Below, in pieces: positions 51,892 through 61,876 of a stretch of 64,000 nt of DNA (the first letter of the stretch is position 1; every line of letters begins with the position of its first letter). The position numbers were made by a program, and so were the translations under genes. Below the pieces are notes generated by a model, which had not been told where the DNA came from, did not search any database, and worked only from the letters and a program-made list of their open reading frames with translations. Origin of the DNA: JAYFRL01 sp034925905 (GTDB taxonomy: Bacteria > Bacillota > Clostridia > Lachnospirales > Anaerotignaceae); the NCBI GenBank assembly GCA_034925905.1, contig JAYFRL010000008.1:53214-117213 (forward strand). The letters run 5' to 3'.

Positions 51892-52932
51892 TTATTTCTT
51901 TCTATCCATATATCCTTTCCTAAGCTGTCCGCAAGCAGCATTTATATCGCTTCCAAGCTTTCTCCTTACGGTTGTTTCTATTCCTTTAAGCTCTAAAATT
52001 CTTGCGAAATTTTGGATTGTCTCATAAGAGCTTTTAACATAGTTTCTTTCCTTAACATCGTTTATAGGAATAAGGTTCACATGGCAAAGCATATTTTTAA
52101 GCCTTTCCGCAAGCTCATACGCGCACTTTTCATTATCGTTCACATTTTTTATAAGAGCATATTCAAATGTTATTCTTCTTTTTGTTCTATCGGCATACCT
52201 TTTACAGGCAAGCAAAAGGTCATCCATCTTATGCTTTTTTGATATAGGCATAAGGCTGTTCCTTATTTCATCATTAGGGGCATGAAGCGAAACCGCTAGC
52301 GTTATCTGAAGCTCTTCTTCCGCAAGCATATATATTTTATCAACAAGGCCGCAGGTTGAAAGGGTTATATGCCTTTGCCCAAGATTCATGCCGTCCGGCG
52401 AATTTATAAGCTTTATAAACCTTAATGTATTTTCATAATTGTCCAGCGGCTCCCCGCTACCCATTAAAACAACACCTTTAATCTGTTTTCCCGTATCTTT
52501 TGATATCTTATAAACCTCAGAAAGCATTTCGCCCGGAAGAAGGTTATATGAAAGCCCCGAAAGGGTGGACGCACAAAACGAACAGCCCATACGGCAGCCG
52601 GCCTGAGTTGAGACACAAACAGAGCTTCCAAACGAATAGTCCATTAAAACACTCTCTATTATATTATCATTATCAAGGCCAAACAAGTATTTAACTGTAT
52701 TATCCTTGGAAGAAACCACTTTTTCAACTATATTTACATTGCTTATTTTAACCTCACCTTTAAGCTTATCTCTGAGCTTAAGCGGAATATCCGTCATTTC
52801 GTCGAAGTTTTCTGCTCTTTTCTCATGAAGCCATTTGAAAATTTGTTTGCCTCTGAAGGACGGTTCTCCCATTTCTGAAAGCATAGCCGATATTTCTTCG
52901 GGAAACAATGATTTTATATCTGTTTTAGCCAT
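51892..52932 (-). CDS. rlmN: Dual-specificity 23S rRNA/tRNA adenine C2-methyltransferase RlmN
   Basis: RlmN is a radical SAM enzyme that methylates A2503 of 23S rRNA and A37 of some tRNAs. TQAGCRMGCSFCAS (near 108-121) has the CxxxCxxC cluster motif. The second methylation cysteine lies in the C-terminal SDINAACGQLR near residue 336. The length of 346 residues is typical. It overlaps rsmB by eight bases, so two rRNA-modifying enzymes are translationally coupled. Confidence 0.97.
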   Translation of the reverse strand: MAKTDIKSLFPEEISAMLSEMGEPSFRGKQIFKWLHEKRAENFDEMTDIPLKLRDKLKGEVKISNVNIVEKVVSSKDNTVKYLFGLDNDNIIESVLMDYSFGSSVCVSTQAGCRMGCSFCASTLSGLSYNLLPGEMLSEVYKISKDTGKQIKGVVLMGSGEPLDNYENTLRFIKLINSPDGMNLGQRHITLSTCGLVDKIYMLAEEELQITLAVSLHAPNDEIRNSLMPISKKHKMDDLLLACKRYADRTKRRITFEYALIKNVNDNEKCAYELAERLKNMLCHVNLIPINDVKERNYVKSSYETIQNFARILELKGIETTVRRKLGSDINAACGQLRKGYMDRKK

Positions 52933-54286
52933 TTTTATACTCCTTTTTTCTCATGCAGGATATGAAAAACCCATCCATATCGTTTATATGCGGATAAAGC
53001 TCTATATATCCGCATGGGGCAGTTTCCGAATTTATATTATCCGGCAAAAGTGAGGTTATGTCAATTCCACAAAAATTAAATTTACCGCAAAACCAATCCA
53101 TATTGCCTGTGTTTTCCTTCTTTGAAAGGGTGCAAGTGCTATAAACAAGGATCCCGCCGGGCTTAACGCACTTTTCTGAAGCCGTTAATATTTTCCTCTG
53201 TAAATCTATAAGGCTGTCTATATAATTTCCATCTTTTTTAAGGCGTATGTCCGGCTTTTTCCTTATAAGCCCAAGCCCGGAGCATGGCGCGTCAACCAAG
53301 ACCTTGTCATATTTTTCAAAATCGGATTCATTAAAATTAACTGCATCTGATTCTTCGGCTTTTACAGACAAAAGACCCAGCCTTTTTGCGCCTTCTGATA
53401 TCATATATACCTTATTTTCATATATATCTCTTGAAACAATGCTGCCCTTATCCTTCATAAGCTCCGCTATTGTAAAGCTTTTGCCGCCCGGAGCAGCGCA
53501 CACATCCAAAATTTTTTCGCCTTCCTTTGGATTTAAAATCCAAGATACAAGCTGGCTGGCTTCATCCTGAACGTGGAAAAGACCCTCTTTAAACGATTTA
53601 AGCCGGGATATATCGGAAGTATTTGAAATATATAAAGAATCGCTTAGGTTTTTAGACTTTTCCGCACGCACCCCTTCGGACGAAAGTTCCTCACAAAGAG
53701 AAAAAGTATCTGTTTTAAGTGTGTTAACCCTTATGGTTACTTTAGGCGGGGTATTATTTTTCATAAGCATTTCTTTTGTAAACTCATAACCATAATAGCT
53801 TAACCACATATTAACAAGCCATTTCGGGCAGGAATATTTAACGGACAAAAAATCCAGCGGCTCAGCCGATTCATCAGGGAGCAACACATCTTTATACCCG
53901 TTTACAACAGACCTCAAAACACCGTTCACGAAGCCTGAAAGTGCACCCATGTTTTTGCTCTTAACGAGCTTAACCGCTTCATTGCAGACTGCGGAAACGG
54001 GAACCTTATCCATAAACATTATCTGATAAACAGAAATCCTTAATACCGAAAGAATATAGGGCTTAATTTTGTTTGCGGGAAGAGTTGAAAATTTATTTAT
54101 AATATAGTCTATATATATTATATTTCTCAAGCTTCCGTTTACCGTTTCTGTTACAAAAGCCTTATCATATTCCGGCATTGCTCCGTTTTGCCTTAGCGTG
54201 CGTGAAAGAGCTATACCGTTATACGCACCGGAGGCAATCTCTCCAAGCGTTTTGGCCGCAACTTCTCTCGGGTTTATTTTAATCAT
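52925..54286 (-). CDS. rsmB: 16S rRNA (cytosine(967)-C5)-methyltransferase RsmB
   Basis: RsmB has an N-terminal NusB-like RNA-binding domain (about 1-150) and a C-terminal Rossmann methyltransferase. ILDVCAAPGGKSFTIAE (near 258-274) is the SAM motif, VDAPCSGLGLIRKKPD (near 325-340) and YSTCTLSKKENT (near 389) hold the two catalytic cysteines in PC and TC motifs. The length of 453 residues is normal. It lies 12 bases after the response regulator gene. Confidence 0.95.
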   Translation of the reverse strand: MIKINPREVAAKTLGEIASGAYNGIALSRTLRQNGAMPEYDKAFVTETVNGSLRNIIYIDYIINKFSTLPANKIKPYILSVLRISVYQIMFMDKVPVSAVCNEAVKLVKSKNMGALSGFVNGVLRSVVNGYKDVLLPDESAEPLDFLSVKYSCPKWLVNMWLSYYGYEFTKEMLMKNNTPPKVTIRVNTLKTDTFSLCEELSSEGVRAEKSKNLSDSLYISNTSDISRLKSFKEGLFHVQDEASQLVSWILNPKEGEKILDVCAAPGGKSFTIAELMKDKGSIVSRDIYENKVYMISEGAKRLGLLSVKAEESDAVNFNESDFEKYDKVLVDAPCSGLGLIRKKPDIRLKKDGNYIDSLIDLQRKILTASEKCVKPGGILVYSTCTLSKKENTGNMDWFCGKFNFCGIDITSLLPDNINSETAPCGYIELYPHINDMDGFFISCMRKKEYKNG

Positions 54287-54298
54287 GGTTTTACCTCT

Positions 54299-54985
54299 TT
54301 ATTTGGACTCAAATTTATAGCCTACTCCCCAAATTGTTTTTATTGCCCAATTTTCTTCTTCCCCGAATTTTTCCCTTAAGCGTTTCACATGCACGTCAAC
54401 CGTTCTTGTATCGCCTAAATATTTATAGCCCCATATTTTTTCAAGAAGCTGCTCCCTTGAAAAAACCTGGTTTTTGTTTTTTGCCAAAAAACTTAAGAGT
54501 TCAAACTCCTTTGGGGGAAGGTCTATTGTTTCGCCGTTATAGGTTACGGAATAATTTGCTATATTTATTTCAAGATTATCAAAAACAAGCTTGTTTTCTT
54601 CTTTGTTTGGCTCATATTCATAGCGTCTTACAGCCGCTTTGACCCTGGCAACAAGCTCTTTAGGCTCAAACGGCTTTACCATATAATCGTCCGCCCCAAG
54701 CTCAAGGCCTAAAACCTTATCAAAGGTCTCGCCTTTTGCCGTAAGCATTATTATGGGGACTTTGCTCACCTTTCTTATCTCTGAGCACACGCTGTACCCG
54801 TCCATTTCAGGAAGCATAAGGTCTAAAAGCACAAGCTGAGGCTGAAACGCAAAAAAATCGGAAACGGCTTTTTTGCCTGTATATGATTCCTTGGTCTCGT
54901 AGCCTTCCTTTGAAAGATATAAAGATATAAGCTCAGCAATATGCTTATCATCATCGACAACAAGCACCTTCGTTTTTTGGCTCAT
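54299..54985 (-). CDS. OmpR/PhoB-type response regulator (orphan)
   Basis: The 228-residue regulator has a receiver domain (about 5-117) with DDD at 11-13, the phospho-acceptor aspartate in LVLLDLMLPEMDG (near 54), a Thr in MLTAKGE and a Lys in MVKPFEP. The C-terminal winged helix has NQVFSREQLLEKIWGYKYLGDTRTVDVHVKRLREK (near 174 on). The usual partner histidine kinase is not adjacent; the flanks are mutS2 (14 bases) and rsmB (12 bases). It could be driven by a distant kinase or act without one. WalR- or YycF-like sequence is possible but not certain. Confidence 0.92.
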   Translation of the reverse strand: MSQKTKVLVVDDDKHIAELISLYLSKEGYETKESYTGKKAVSDFFAFQPQLVLLDLMLPEMDGYSVCSEIRKVSKVPIIMLTAKGETFDKVLGLELGADDYMVKPFEPKELVARVKAAVRRYEYEPNKEENKLVFDNLEINIANYSVTYNGETIDLPPKEFELLSFLAKNKNQVFSREQLLEKIWGYKYLGDTRTVDVHVKRLREKFGEEENWAIKTIWGVGYKFESK

Positions 54986-54999
54986 ACCGAGCGCCTCCT

Positions 55000-57360
55000 C
55001 TACATAAGCTCAACTATTGTTACACCCATTTCTCCTTCTCCGAAGACTCCGGGCCTCGAAAACTTAACATGCGGGTTGGTTTTTAAATACGCCCTTATGG
55101 CATTCATAAGCGCGCCCGTTCCTTTTCCATGTATTATTGTAACCTTTTTAAGACCTGAAAGATAAGCGTCGTCCAAATATTTATCAACATTACCCAAGGC
55201 CTCGTCCACAAGCTGCCCCCTTAAATCAATTTCCGCAGAAATATATTGTGATTTGTCGGCTTTTGCTCTGCTTTCAATCTTTGGTTTCGCTTTTTTAGGC
55301 TCTTTTGTTTTGTCCGCCATTATATCTTTAAGCGGAACTTTCATTTTCATGTTACTTGCCTGAACAAAAACATCGCCGTTTAAATCCGGCTTTGTGAGCA
55401 AACTTCCTTTTTGGCCAAACGGAACAACAAATATTTTGTCTCCGATTTCAAGATTTTGCGGTGATTCAAGATTTCTGCCTTTTGTGAGTGCATTTTCACT
55501 CATTTCGGATATCTTTTCGTTTATCTTCTGCCTTGAAGCGCTTAAGTCACCATAAGAAGCATTTTCCTTGCCCTTTGCTGTTATATCTTTTATTATGCTG
55601 TCTGCTTCTTCTTTGGCGTTTTTATATATCTGCCTCGCTTCTTCCTTTGCTTTTTCGATTATTTTTTCTTTTTGCTTTTCGAGCTTTTCTTTTTGGGACT
55701 CAAACTCCGTTTTTAGCTTTTCAGCTTCTTTTCTATATTCCATAGCCCTTTCCTGCTCATAAGCGACTTGCTTTCTGCTTATTTCAAGATCGGTTATTAT
55801 ATCCTCAAAGCGAATGTTTTCCTGGCTTATATATTCTTTGGCATTATCTATAATTTCATCCGTAAGCCCAAGGCGTTTAGAAATGGCAAAAGCATTACTT
55901 TTGCCGGGTATTCCTATTAAAAGCTTATATGTCGGGCTTAAGGTTTCAACGTCAAACTCAAGGCTGGCATTTTCAATTCCTTCTGTGGATATGGCAAATG
56001 CTTTAAGTTCACTGTAATGTGTTGTAACGGCTGTTCGGATTTTTCTTTCATGAAGGCTGTTTATTATTGACATTGCAAGAGCCGCGCCCTCCGTGGGGTC
56101 GGTTCCCGCGCCAAGCTCGTCAAAAAGCACAAGCGAATTATCCGTAACCTTGCCAAGTATCCTTACCACGTTTTTCATATGACCTGAAAAGGTGCTTAAA
56201 TTTTGCTCTATGCTTTGCTCATCGCCTATATCTGCGAAAACATTATCAAAAACCGCAAGGCTTGAATTGTCAAAAGCCGGAATATGAAGCCCCGCCTGAC
56301 CCATAAGAGAAAAAAGGCCCAAGGTTTTTAAGGCAACTGTTTTCCCGCCTGTGTTTGGTCCGGTTATTAAAAGCGTTGAAAACGCATCTCCTAAATATAT
56401 ATTTATCGGCACAACGGTTTTAGGATCAAGCAAAGGATGCCTTGCCTTTTTTATATTAATATATAGCTTTTCATTGAACAATGGCCTTGAAGCCCTCATT
56501 TTAAGAGAAAGCGCAGCTTTTGCAAATATAAAATCAATGCGGATCATAAGTTCGAGGTTGTTTTTAATGGCATGGCATTCTTCGGAAACCATAGCCGAAA
56601 GCATAAAAAGTATTCTTTCTATTTCTTCCTTTTCCTTGCCTTCCAACTCTTTTATTTTGTTATTAAGCTCAACAACACTTAAAGGCTCTATATAAAGGGT
56701 TGAGCCCGTGTTTGAACGGTCATGTACCATTCCGGGAAAGCTGTTTTTATACTCTATTTTAACGGGTACGCAATAACGGTTGTTCCTTATGGTTATAACC
56801 GGATCTTGGAGCATATTTTTATATGTCTGTGAATATATAACCGAGTTAAGCGATTCCCTTACCTTTTCATTTGCAAGACGTATCTGCCGGCGTATGCCCC
56901 TAAGCTCGCCTGAAGCGTCGTCTGAAATTTCGCCTTCCGGGAGTATGCATTTTGATATCTCACCCTCAAGCAAAGGAAGTGTGGTTATAAGTGAAAAAAG
57001 CTCATCAAGCAGCTTATATTCTTCGGATTTATTTTCGTTTTTGGCATATCTTTTAACAGCTGAACAAACACCGAGAAAGCCTGAGATTTTTAAAAGCTCA
57101 AGAGCGCTTAAGGCTCCGCCCATATCGGCTCTTTTTATTTCGTTTCTTATATCGCCAAAATCCCTTATAGGGATATTGCCTTTCCTAAGAGACATGGAGG
57201 CTGCTTCTGTTGTTTCGTCCTGGGCTTTTTCTATGTCATAAACAGAAGTAAAAGGTTTAAGGTTCTCAGCAAGCTCTTTTGCCATAGGTGAAGCGGCATA
57301 GCTTGAAAGCTCTGCAATTATTTTGTTATATTCAAGCGTAAAAAAAGCTTTTTCATCCAT
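55000..57360 (-). CDS. mutS2: Endonuclease MutS2 (Smr domain)
   Basis: The 786-residue protein has a MutS core without the mismatch-reading N-terminal domain, a ABC-type ATPase with ITGPNTGGKTVALKTLG (near 328-344) and FDELGAGTDPTEGAAL (near 404-419), a long coiled coil (about 500-600), and a C-terminal Smr nuclease domain with IDLRGQLVDEAL (near 711) and IHGKGTGAL (near 743). MutS2 suppresses recombination and, in newer work, rescues collided ribosomes. It opens the operon with RNA-modification genes downstream, which fits a link with ribosomes. The ATG at 57360 follows AAGGAGC. Confidence 0.96.
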   Translation of the reverse strand: MDEKAFFTLEYNKIIAELSSYAASPMAKELAENLKPFTSVYDIEKAQDETTEAASMSLRKGNIPIRDFGDIRNEIKRADMGGALSALELLKISGFLGVCSAVKRYAKNENKSEEYKLLDELFSLITTLPLLEGEISKCILPEGEISDDASGELRGIRRQIRLANEKVRESLNSVIYSQTYKNMLQDPVITIRNNRYCVPVKIEYKNSFPGMVHDRSNTGSTLYIEPLSVVELNNKIKELEGKEKEEIERILFMLSAMVSEECHAIKNNLELMIRIDFIFAKAALSLKMRASRPLFNEKLYINIKKARHPLLDPKTVVPINIYLGDAFSTLLITGPNTGGKTVALKTLGLFSLMGQAGLHIPAFDNSSLAVFDNVFADIGDEQSIEQNLSTFSGHMKNVVRILGKVTDNSLVLFDELGAGTDPTEGAALAMSIINSLHERKIRTAVTTHYSELKAFAISTEGIENASLEFDVETLSPTYKLLIGIPGKSNAFAISKRLGLTDEIIDNAKEYISQENIRFEDIITDLEISRKQVAYEQERAMEYRKEAEKLKTEFESQKEKLEKQKEKIIEKAKEEARQIYKNAKEEADSIIKDITAKGKENASYGDLSASRQKINEKISEMSENALTKGRNLESPQNLEIGDKIFVVPFGQKGSLLTKPDLNGDVFVQASNMKMKVPLKDIMADKTKEPKKAKPKIESRAKADKSQYISAEIDLRGQLVDEALGNVDKYLDDAYLSGLKKVTIIHGKGTGALMNAIRAYLKTNPHVKFSRPGVFGEGEMGVTIVELM

Positions 57361-57396
57361 TAGAAAGGCTCCTTAAATATTAATTATCAATGTTTT

Positions 57397-57405
57397 ATTA
57401 TAACA
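57397..57405 (-). promoter_or_regulatory. Extended -10 promoter of the mutS2 operon
   Basis: TGTTATAAT on the minus strand is a perfect TATAAT with a TG extension, 36 bases before the mutS2 ATG. No good -35 box lies upstream, as is usual for extended -10 promoters. Confidence 0.6.
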
Positions 57406-57441
57406 CAACAAAGCTTTATAATCCATATAAAAAAGAGGCTT

Positions 57442-57475
57442 AAAAAGCAAAAGCGGACGTATTATACGTCCGCTT
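57442..57475 (-). terminator. Terminator of fbp
   Basis: AAGCGGACGTA and TACGTCCGCTT form an 11-bp perfect stem around TTA, followed by TTGCTTTTT on the minus strand. Confidence 0.85.
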
Positions 57476-57483
57476 GGTTAATC

Positions 57484-59466
57484 TTAGTTTTTTTCTTTTA
57501 TAAGGCCTCTTCCGTATGCCTTAAGCAGCTCCTGAAGCTCTCCTATGCTTTTTTTAAGCTCCGTGCCTATATCGGTGTCCTCAACTCTTATCCTGTTATG
57601 CGAATATTGCAGGGCAACCCTTGACGAAAGTATATCCGTTTCTTCCTCTATAGCTTTTTCTGTTGATTCAAAAGCCTCATGGGATACAAGCACAAGGCCG
57701 TGCGAATTATAAATAAGGGTATATCCGGCTATTCCCGTAACCTTCTGGTATGCCTTTGCAAAGCCTCCGTCTATGTCAAAAAGGCGCCCATTCGCTTTTA
57801 TTGGGCTTTCGCCTTTTGAAGCCTTAACGGGAACGTGTCCGTTTATTATATGGCTCTTTTCAAAATCCAGCCCAAAGCTTTCAAATATCGTTTTGCAGGT
57901 GTTTTCATCATCTCTAAGCTTGAAATATGGATTGTTTTCTTCTTTATGCATAGCCGTGTCGTCTATGAAATATCTTTCAAAGGTAGTCATTTTCTTTTTA
58001 CCGAAAAGCGGTGAATCTTCCCCGCACCAAAGATACCACATTATGTCCATGCAGCTTCTTTTTTCTTCAGTATGTGCTTTGTTGAAATAAGCTTCCCTTG
58101 CGGTGCGCTCTATAGCATCAAAATATTCCTTGCCCGACAATTTGGCTCCTCTAAACATAACTTCCTTAAGGCTTCCGTCTTCATTCATAGGTATGCAGCC
58201 GTGAAAGAGAAGGTTTGAATTGAAAATTAAATATATGCTCCCTTTGCTGTAAAGCATTCTTATATGCTCCTGAAGCTTTTCACTGTTTACAAAAGAAGAT
58301 TTTATTTTTTCTATAACCGTTTCTTCCTCAGTAGAAAGCTTAAACGGGTCTTTGGGATCAATGGTTGGAAAATACATATCGTTCATTTCATATTCATCGC
58401 CGCCTATGGTTATTTTGCCCGTTTCAAAGTTTATTTTATCGAGCAAAAGCCTATCTTCCATATTGAACTCAGGGCGTCTTTTAATTATCTGGGCTTCAAG
58501 CTTAAATTGCATTACCGCAATTGCCTTATGCATTTTTGCTATAATATTTATATCTTTTTCATTTATTATGTCGTTCGGCGAGGTTTTTGGTATAAACCCC
58601 TTGCAAGGGTCATCGGCATATTTATCCATTGCAAATGTCGCAAGTGGAATAAGGTTTATGCCATAGTCCTCTTCTATGGTATCAAGGTTTAAATATCTTG
58701 CCTGTATCCTTATTACGTTGCATATGAGAGCCTGCGAACCTGCCGCAGCACCCATCCACGCCACGTCATGGTTTCCCCATTGTATGTCTAAGGAATGGTA
58801 GCTGTTTAAAATGTCCATTATTTTGGCGGCGTCAGGGCCTCTGTCATATATATCGCCTATAACATGCAGCCTGTCTATCGCAAGGCGCTGAATAAGATTT
58901 GAAATGGCTATGATAAACCTGTCTGCCTGGTCAAGGTTTATTATGGTTTCTATTATTTCGTTATAATAAAGCTCTTTGTCTGCGCCTGTTCCATCTTCAT
59001 GCAACAGCTCCTCTATTATATATGCAAACTCTTTAGGCAAAGCCTTCCTTACTTTTGAACGTGTATATTTTGAAGATATAACCTTGCATATTTCTATAAG
59101 CCTGTGCAATGTTATTTTATACCAATCGCTAAGCTCCCCTTTATTTTCCTCTTTACCTGTTATAAGCTCAAGCTTTCTTTCGGGATAATATATAAGGGTT
59201 GCAAGCTCCTTTTTTTCGCTGTCTCTCAAACTTGTTCCAAATATGTATGAGATATGGTTTTTTATAACTCCTGAAGCGTTTCTTAAAACGTGGCTGAAAG
59301 ATTCGTATTCACCGTGAATATCCGAGAGAAAATGTTCTGTTCCTTTTGGGAGGTTTAATATTGCTTTTAAGTTTATTATTTCAGAGCTGGCGCTGTTTAT
59401 ATTTGGGTATTGCTTTGACAAAAGGTTAAGGTATTCCAAATCAAGTTTTATTTCCTCTTCACACAC
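57484..59466 (-). CDS. fbp: Fructose-1,6-bisphosphatase, class III
   Basis: This 660-residue class III enzyme of gluconeogenesis has a calcineurin-like phosphoesterase fold and is restricted mainly to Firmicutes. LSDIHGEYESFSH (near 49-61), VIGDIYDRGPDAAKIMD (near 208-224) and WGNHDVAWMGA (near 231-241) are the metallophosphatase motifs. INGHVPVKASKGESPIKANG near 567 binds the substrate. The best start is GTG 59466, six bases after an AAAGGAGTG site; an ATG at 59493 in frame has no ribosome site. It is a single-gene unit. Confidence 0.94.
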   Translation of the reverse strand: MCEEEIKLDLEYLNLLSKQYPNINSASSEIINLKAILNLPKGTEHFLSDIHGEYESFSHVLRNASGVIKNHISYIFGTSLRDSEKKELATLIYYPERKLELITGKEENKGELSDWYKITLHRLIEICKVISSKYTRSKVRKALPKEFAYIIEELLHEDGTGADKELYYNEIIETIINLDQADRFIIAISNLIQRLAIDRLHVIGDIYDRGPDAAKIMDILNSYHSLDIQWGNHDVAWMGAAAGSQALICNVIRIQARYLNLDTIEEDYGINLIPLATFAMDKYADDPCKGFIPKTSPNDIINEKDINIIAKMHKAIAVMQFKLEAQIIKRRPEFNMEDRLLLDKINFETGKITIGGDEYEMNDMYFPTIDPKDPFKLSTEEETVIEKIKSSFVNSEKLQEHIRMLYSKGSIYLIFNSNLLFHGCIPMNEDGSLKEVMFRGAKLSGKEYFDAIERTAREAYFNKAHTEEKRSCMDIMWYLWCGEDSPLFGKKKMTTFERYFIDDTAMHKEENNPYFKLRDDENTCKTIFESFGLDFEKSHIINGHVPVKASKGESPIKANGRLFDIDGGFAKAYQKVTGIAGYTLIYNSHGLVLVSHEAFESTEKAIEEETDILSSRVALQYSHNRIRVEDTDIGTELKKSIGELQELLKAYGRGLIKEKN

Positions 59467-59623
59467 AAACCCCACTCCTTTTTTTAAATGCATACTGTCT
59501 TTTGTATACTATACTTATATTATCAGATAAGGCTTTATTTTAAAATACAATAATAAATATTTAAACAAGTTTTCTGTTTTTCACAAAAAAAGAGGGCTTT
59601 ATTATACTAAATCACTATGCAGC

Positions 59624-60988
59624 TTAAGAAATTTCTATTTTTTTCACCCATTTTTTACTTTTGACCCTTATAAGACCCAAAATAAGCTTAATGGGTTCTT
59701 CTGCAAAAACAAGAGCCATTACAAGATATATGGGAAGCTTAAAAACAAGAGTCCCCAAAAAAGCCATTGGCACGCCTATTGCCCAAACGGCAACGCCATC
59801 CAAAAAAAGCGAAGAAAGCGTATCCCCTCCGCAACGTAGTATCCCCACAATTATAAGATGATTTAACATTCTGGCAGGGAAATAAAGAGCCATCACAAAA
59901 AGTATTCTGCTCGAATTTACATAAACTTCCTCCGATATCTTAAATACCGAAAGAAGCGGAGGTCTAATAAGAAGAAGAACAAGCATACAAACAAACCCAG
60001 CTATTATAACCGATTTAAAAAATTTCTTTGAATAGTCTATGGCCTTTTCAAACTTCCCTGCGCCTAAAAGGCTGCCTAGCATTACCGCAGCGGCACTGCC
60101 TATACCAAAAGAGACAACATAAAACATATTCTGGATATTGCTTGATATCTGAACGGCAGCCTGGGCTTTTGTTCCGGCAAACTTATAGCCAACATTATAC
60201 ATTGACGTACCTATAGACCAAAGAACCTCGTTTAAAATCACAACTCCCGCCGTATTAAAAAATTTTTTAACATGTATGCTTTTATATGTGAAATAATTTC
60301 TTATTTTCGTTACTATAGGCATATTGTATTTTTTAACCAAAAAAACTATTAGCAAAAACTCAAAAACCCTTGAAATATCCGTGGCTATAGCCGCTCCAAT
60401 AACACCTAAGGCAGGAAAACCCAAAAAGCCGAATATCAAAATGGCATTAAGCACAGCGTTTGAAGCTAAAGAAGCCAAAGAAACATAAGCGTGTATCCTA
60501 GGGTGCCCTATGCTCCTTAAGGCAAAACCTATGGTGTTTGACACCCCCGAAAACACATAGCTTATGATAACAACTTTAAGATATTTAGCTCCGGCCAAAA
60601 TAACATCCGCGTCTTTTGAATATATCGAAATAAGCTCTTTGGGAAATATGCTTCCCGCAAATATAAAAACAGCGGAAGCAATTAAAGATATTGTAAACGA
60701 TATTCCCATTGTTTTATAAATACCGTCCCTATCGTTTCTTCCCCATGACTGGGATATAAAAATCGCAGCCCCGCTGTTTATACCAAATAAAAGCAAACTG
60801 TATAAAAAGAAAATCTGGTTTGCAAGCCCAACACCCGTTATTTCTATTTCTCCAAGGCGCCCTATCATAAAAACATCCAGCATATTAAGCGCCGAATTTA
60901 CAAACTGCTGGAGAGCTATGGGCACAGATATTGCCAGCATCTGTTTTAAAAAGACCTTATCCGGGCCTTTTATTTTATCTATGTTCAT
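59624..60988 (-). CDS. MATE family efflux transporter
   Basis: The 454-residue protein has 12 hydrophobic helices in two similar halves, with PIALQQFVNSALNMLDVFMIG in helix 1 and a Na+ or H+ coupled MATE pattern (NSGAAIFISQSWGRND near 84). It exports cationic or aromatic compounds, but the actual substrate is unknown. The ATG at 60988 follows TTGGAG; an ATG at 61006 that overlaps the previous stop has no ribosome site. It is coupled to the upstream membrane protein gene. Confidence 0.93.
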   Translation of the reverse strand: MNIDKIKGPDKVFLKQMLAISVPIALQQFVNSALNMLDVFMIGRLGEIEITGVGLANQIFFLYSLLLFGINSGAAIFISQSWGRNDRDGIYKTMGISFTISLIASAVFIFAGSIFPKELISIYSKDADVILAGAKYLKVVIISYVFSGVSNTIGFALRSIGHPRIHAYVSLASLASNAVLNAILIFGFLGFPALGVIGAAIATDISRVFEFLLIVFLVKKYNMPIVTKIRNYFTYKSIHVKKFFNTAGVVILNEVLWSIGTSMYNVGYKFAGTKAQAAVQISSNIQNMFYVVSFGIGSAAAVMLGSLLGAGKFEKAIDYSKKFFKSVIIAGFVCMLVLLLIRPPLLSVFKISEEVYVNSSRILFVMALYFPARMLNHLIIVGILRCGGDTLSSLFLDGVAVWAIGVPMAFLGTLVFKLPIYLVMALVFAEEPIKLILGLIRVKSKKWVKKIEIS

Positions 60989-61005
60989 ATTAGTCTCCAA
61001 AAACA

Positions 61006-61779
61006 TTAGGAATTCTGAGGCTCATTTTTAAAATTCTCGAGATTTAAAAACCAAACTGTCGTTATAACATAAAAGAACGACTCTATAAAGGCTTCCAGCA
61101 TAGACGTAAATATCCCAGCTGAAAAGCTTCCGCCTAAAATGATAAAAAGTGCGCTTATGGAATTATTAAACCCTAAAACAACAATATAAAATATTGCCAT
61201 ATAAAGAAAAACCTTAAACCATCTGCCTTTTGTTAAACTTTTGCTGTATGTAAGGGATTCAAATATACCCTTATCATTTAAAACTATAGAATAAGCAAAG
61301 AAATGGAATATAACCGTAAAATATAAACCCGGAACAAAAAACAGCATATATCCGAGCATCGTAACGGCACTGCTCAAAAGCGAAGTTATAATAAGCCCCG
61401 GCCCATGGGAAATAGAGGTAATAGAAGCTTTTTTATAATCTATTTTTTCGCCGGAAAGATAACCTTTGGTTATCACTGCAATAGCCATAGTTAAAAGCGG
61501 GGCTATAATTATCTGCACCAACATTAAAAGACCAAAATATGTAAGCTGGGTGCTGGATATAATGTTTGCAAAGGAGCCGCTCCCCTCAATAACTGCTTGA
61601 AAATCTGTAAACAAAGTTTCAAAATTTATGCGTTGAGCTATCATTTCAGACAAAACGGCTATAGGAAAATATATGGTTATTACAGTTAATGTTATATTTA
61701 AAACACTGCCCTTGAAAACTCCCATAGCTATGCTTATTATCTCGAAAATATTCAGTTCTTTTTTGTCAGTTACATTCAT
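61006..61779 (-). CDS. Multi-pass membrane protein (YciC / GPDPase-membrane-domain-like)
   Basis: This 257-residue protein has about six hydrophobic segments and a cytoplasmic N-terminus (KKELNIFEIISIAMGVFKGS). It resembles the widespread membrane domain found with glycerophosphodiester phosphodiesterases and YciC-like proteins; there is no enzymatic domain. The sequence KSLTKGRWFKVFLYM (near 185) is typical of the family. Its function is unknown. It precedes the MATE gene by only a stop-start overlap, so they likely act or are regulated together. The divergent promoter is at 61812-61840. Confidence 0.7.
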   Translation of the reverse strand: MNVTDKKELNIFEIISIAMGVFKGSVLNITLTVITIYFPIAVLSEMIAQRINFETLFTDFQAVIEGSGSFANIISSTQLTYFGLLMLVQIIIAPLLTMAIAVITKGYLSGEKIDYKKASITSISHGPGLIITSLLSSAVTMLGYMLFFVPGLYFTVIFHFFAYSIVLNDKGIFESLTYSKSLTKGRWFKVFLYMAIFYIVVLGFNNSISALFIILGGSFSAGIFTSMLEAFIESFFYVITTVWFLNLENFKNEPQNS

Positions 61780-61811
61780 TATATACCTCCAAATTTCTCG
61801 CTTGTTAAATA

Positions 61812-61840
61812 ATTATACTATCCCTGGCTATAAACGTAAA
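61812..61840 (-). promoter_or_regulatory. Promoter of the membrane protein-MATE operon
   Basis: TTTACG and a perfect TATAAT are 17 bases apart on the minus strand, 33 bases before the start codon. Confidence 0.6.
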
Positions 61841-61847
61841 CAACTAT

Positions 61848-61876
61848 TTGCTTTATTTTAGCAGGCATTGTATTAT
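61848..61876 (+). promoter_or_regulatory. Promoter of the SDR gene
   Basis: TTGCTT and TATTAT are 17 bases apart on the plus strand, with the start codon 49 bases further on. The -35 boxes of the two divergent promoters are only eight bases apart. Confidence 0.6.
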
